DNA of 64,000 bases from Bradyrhizobium roseum. Its GTDB lineage: Bacteria > Pseudomonadota > Alphaproteobacteria > Rhizobiales > Xanthobacteraceae. The translations under genes were made by a program, and so were the position numbers. The notes under the pieces were generated by a model. It worked only from the letters and a program-made list of their open reading frames with translations. It was not told where the DNA came from and made no database searches. The stretch covers positions 2,046,001-2,110,000 of the forward strand of contig NZ_CP129212.1 of the NCBI RefSeq assembly GCF_030413175.1. The letters are read 5' to 3'. Positions 63,301 through 64,000 of the stretch are shown here, in pieces; the stretch's first letter is position 1, and each line of letters starts with the position of its first letter.

Positions 63301-64000
63301 ATCGCATCGTTGCGTGTGTTCGGCAACGCCGACGGCGCCTACGGCTCCAACGTCAACCATCTGGTCGAGAACGGCCGCTGGGAAGACGAGGACGAACTTG
63401 CGGAAACCTATACGCGCCGCAAGAGCTTTGCTTACGGCCTCAAGGGCCAGCCCGTGCAGCAGACGGCGTTACTGAAGAACGCGCTCGCCACCGTCGATCT
63501 CGCCTACCAGAACCTCGACTCGGTCGAACTCGGCGTCACCACCGTCGATCATTATTTCGATACGCTCGGCGGCATCAGCCGCGCTGTTCGCATGGCCAAG
63601 GGCGGCCAGTCGGCGCCGGTCTATATCGGCGACCAGACCCGTGGCGCCGGCACCGTCCGCACTTTGTCCGAGCAGGTATCGCTGGAAACCCGTACCCGGA
63701 TGCTCAATCCGAAATGGTACGAGGGCATGCTCAAGCACGGTTACGAGGGCGTGCGCCAGATCGAAGAGCACGTCACCAACACCATGGGCTGGTCGGCGAC
63801 GACGGGCGAGGTGGCGCCCTGGGTATACCGGCAGCTCACCGAGACGTTCATGCTCGATCCTGCGATGCGCGAGCGGCTGGCATCGCTCAATCCGGTGGCT
63901 TCGGCCAAGGTCGCGAACCGGCTGATCGAGGCGCACGAACGCAAATACTGGTCGCCCGATCCGGAAATGCTCGATGTCCTGCGCAGGGCAGGCGAAGAGC
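60310..64000 (+). CDS. bchH: Magnesium chelatase subunit H, partial (runs off the right edge)
   Basis: An open frame of 1230 codons without stop at the edge; BchH proteins are usually about 1200-1250 residues, so only the last few are missing. It binds protoporphyrin IX and carries the catalytic site of Mg-chelatase. Blocks seen include [17 protein letters not shown] at the start, [18 protein letters not shown] near 100, [14 protein letters not shown] near 395, [18 protein letters not shown] near 605 and [20 protein letters not shown] near 1015. The ATG at 60310 lies inside bchB. The reading frame is intact throughout. Confidence 0.96.
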   Translation, partial: MPKRTTPADTTPIRVVIVTMDGHLSRAASRAQARLKGNFPGLSLVVHSADEWGTDDVALDRCRDDIARGDIVIATMLFLDDHVRAVMPALAARRDHCDAMVCCMSAAEVVKLTRVGKFDMSGEALGAIAWLKKLRGNRKGSPGGKGEMKMLRQLPKLLRFIPGTAQDMRAYFLTLQYWLAGSEQNIANMIRLLVDRYADGPRRRLRGAVKAEPPVDYADIGVYHPRLKGRIAETADCLPDVPGERGTVGILLLRSYLLAGNSGHYDGVISAFEAKGLRVIPAFASGLDQRPAIERFFMKDGRSAVDAVVSLTGFSLVGGPAYNDSKAAEEILAKLDVPYLSAHPVEFQTLEQWGASDRGLMPVESTIMVAIPELDGAAGPMVYGGRSDGAGMPCTGCDRSCTFSRSEVAGEMQVCSERAEMLASRTARLVAMRRAERRDRKVAIVLFNFPPNAGNTGTAAFLSVFESLHRTLSAMKREGYQVDLPADVDALRERIVVGNAARFGADANVHTRIPAGDHVRGEKWLRQIEAQWGPAPGKQQSDGSSIFVLGERFGNVFVGVQPAFGYEGDPMRLLFEKGFAPTHAFSAFYRWMREDFGADAVLHFGTHGALEFMPGKQTGLSAACWPDRMIGDLPNLYLYASNNPSEGTIAKRRSAATLISYLTPPVAHAGLYKGLVELKASIERWRGLPPDGDVERVGLATLIQAQASTLELAVADPIWADPAREIGKLSAAVLELEYTLIPHGLHVVGEAPSAEQRVEMLQAVADASHGARPDKSILEALVRGETPEALAAKEEVSLPLYKELAGIDRILQQDHEIPSILHALDGKFVRPAPGGDLLRTPAILPTGRNLHGFDPFRIPSTFAVQDGAQQAQRLIDKHVGEGHGIPESVAIVLWGTDNLKNEGAPIGQALALLGARPRFDGYGRLTGAELLPLEQLNRPRIDVIVTMSGIFRDLLPLQIKLLAEACFLAASADEPVERNFVRKHALAFQAANNCDLEIASLRVFGNADGAYGSNVNHLVENGRWEDEDELAETYTRRKSFAYGLKGQPVQQTALLKNALATVDLAYQNLDSVELGVTTVDHYFDTLGGISRAVRMAKGGQSAPVYIGDQTRGAGTVRTLSEQVSLETRTRMLNPKWYEGMLKHGYEGVRQIEEHVTNTMGWSATTGEVAPWVYRQLTETFMLDPAMRERLASLNPVASAKVANRLIEAHERKYWSPDPEMLDVLRRAGEE

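Overview
The window is a high-GC alphaproteobacterial chromosome segment dominated by a photosynthesis gene cluster (PGC). Gene content and order (crtIB, crtCD, crtEF-bchCXYZ-pufBALM, ppsR-bchG-bchP, cycA, ppsR-bphP-heme oxygenase-aerR, bchFNBH) match photosynthetic Bradyrhizobium and Rhodopseudomonas-type Rhizobiales. The genus is inferred from layout and remembered family sequences, not from a search.

Layout. (1) 1-2829: end of an Mrp-type Na+/H+ antiporter operon (minus strand). (2) 3070-12205: a minus-strand block of overlapping genes encoding two CrtN/CrtP-type carotenoid desaturase/oxidases, a PlsC-type acyltransferase, a family 2 glycosyltransferase and an aldehyde dehydrogenase. This is the enzyme set of staphyloxanthin-like acylated, glycosylated C30 apocarotenoids. 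It is flanked by a divergent DUF2141 exported protein and an ABC-2 exporter. (3) 12450-23178: accessory genes (epimerase-like protein, 2'-5' RNA ligase-like protein, two DUF427 proteins, DCC thiol-disulfide protein, short-chain dehydrogenase, DUF3429, an ECF sigma factor without a visible anti-sigma factor, alpha/beta hydrolase, DUF3422) plus a decayed amidohydrolase. (4) 23547-64000: the PGC, still open at the right edge inside bchH.

Function. bchI, bchD and bchH make Mg-chelatase; bchN and bchB the dark protochlorophyllide reductase; bchX, bchY and bchZ the chlorophyllide reductase; bchF and bchC finish the macrocycle; bchG and bchP add and reduce the tail. crtE, crtB, crtI, crtC, crtD and crtF make spirilloxanthin-type C40 carotenoids. 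pufB, pufA, pufL and pufM encode the LH1 polypeptides and reaction-centre L and M subunits. No pufC follows pufM; a soluble cytochrome c2 gene at 50592-51026 is the likely electron donor.

Regulation. Two PpsR repressor-type regulators are present, one behind pufM and one paired with a bacteriophytochrome that carries a PAS-type output, a biliverdin-forming heme oxygenase and a B12-binding AerR/PpaA protein. I read TGT-N12-ACA (PpsR/CrtJ) boxes, often in tandem, before crtI, between crtD and crtE, before bchC, between cycA and ppsR2 (three boxes), and before bchF.

The most unusual part is the C30-carotenoid-like operon (with its linked exporter and DUF2141 gene) beside a complete C40 spirilloxanthin pathway. 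Coordinates were read by eye and anchored on open reading frame ends; start codons are best estimates.
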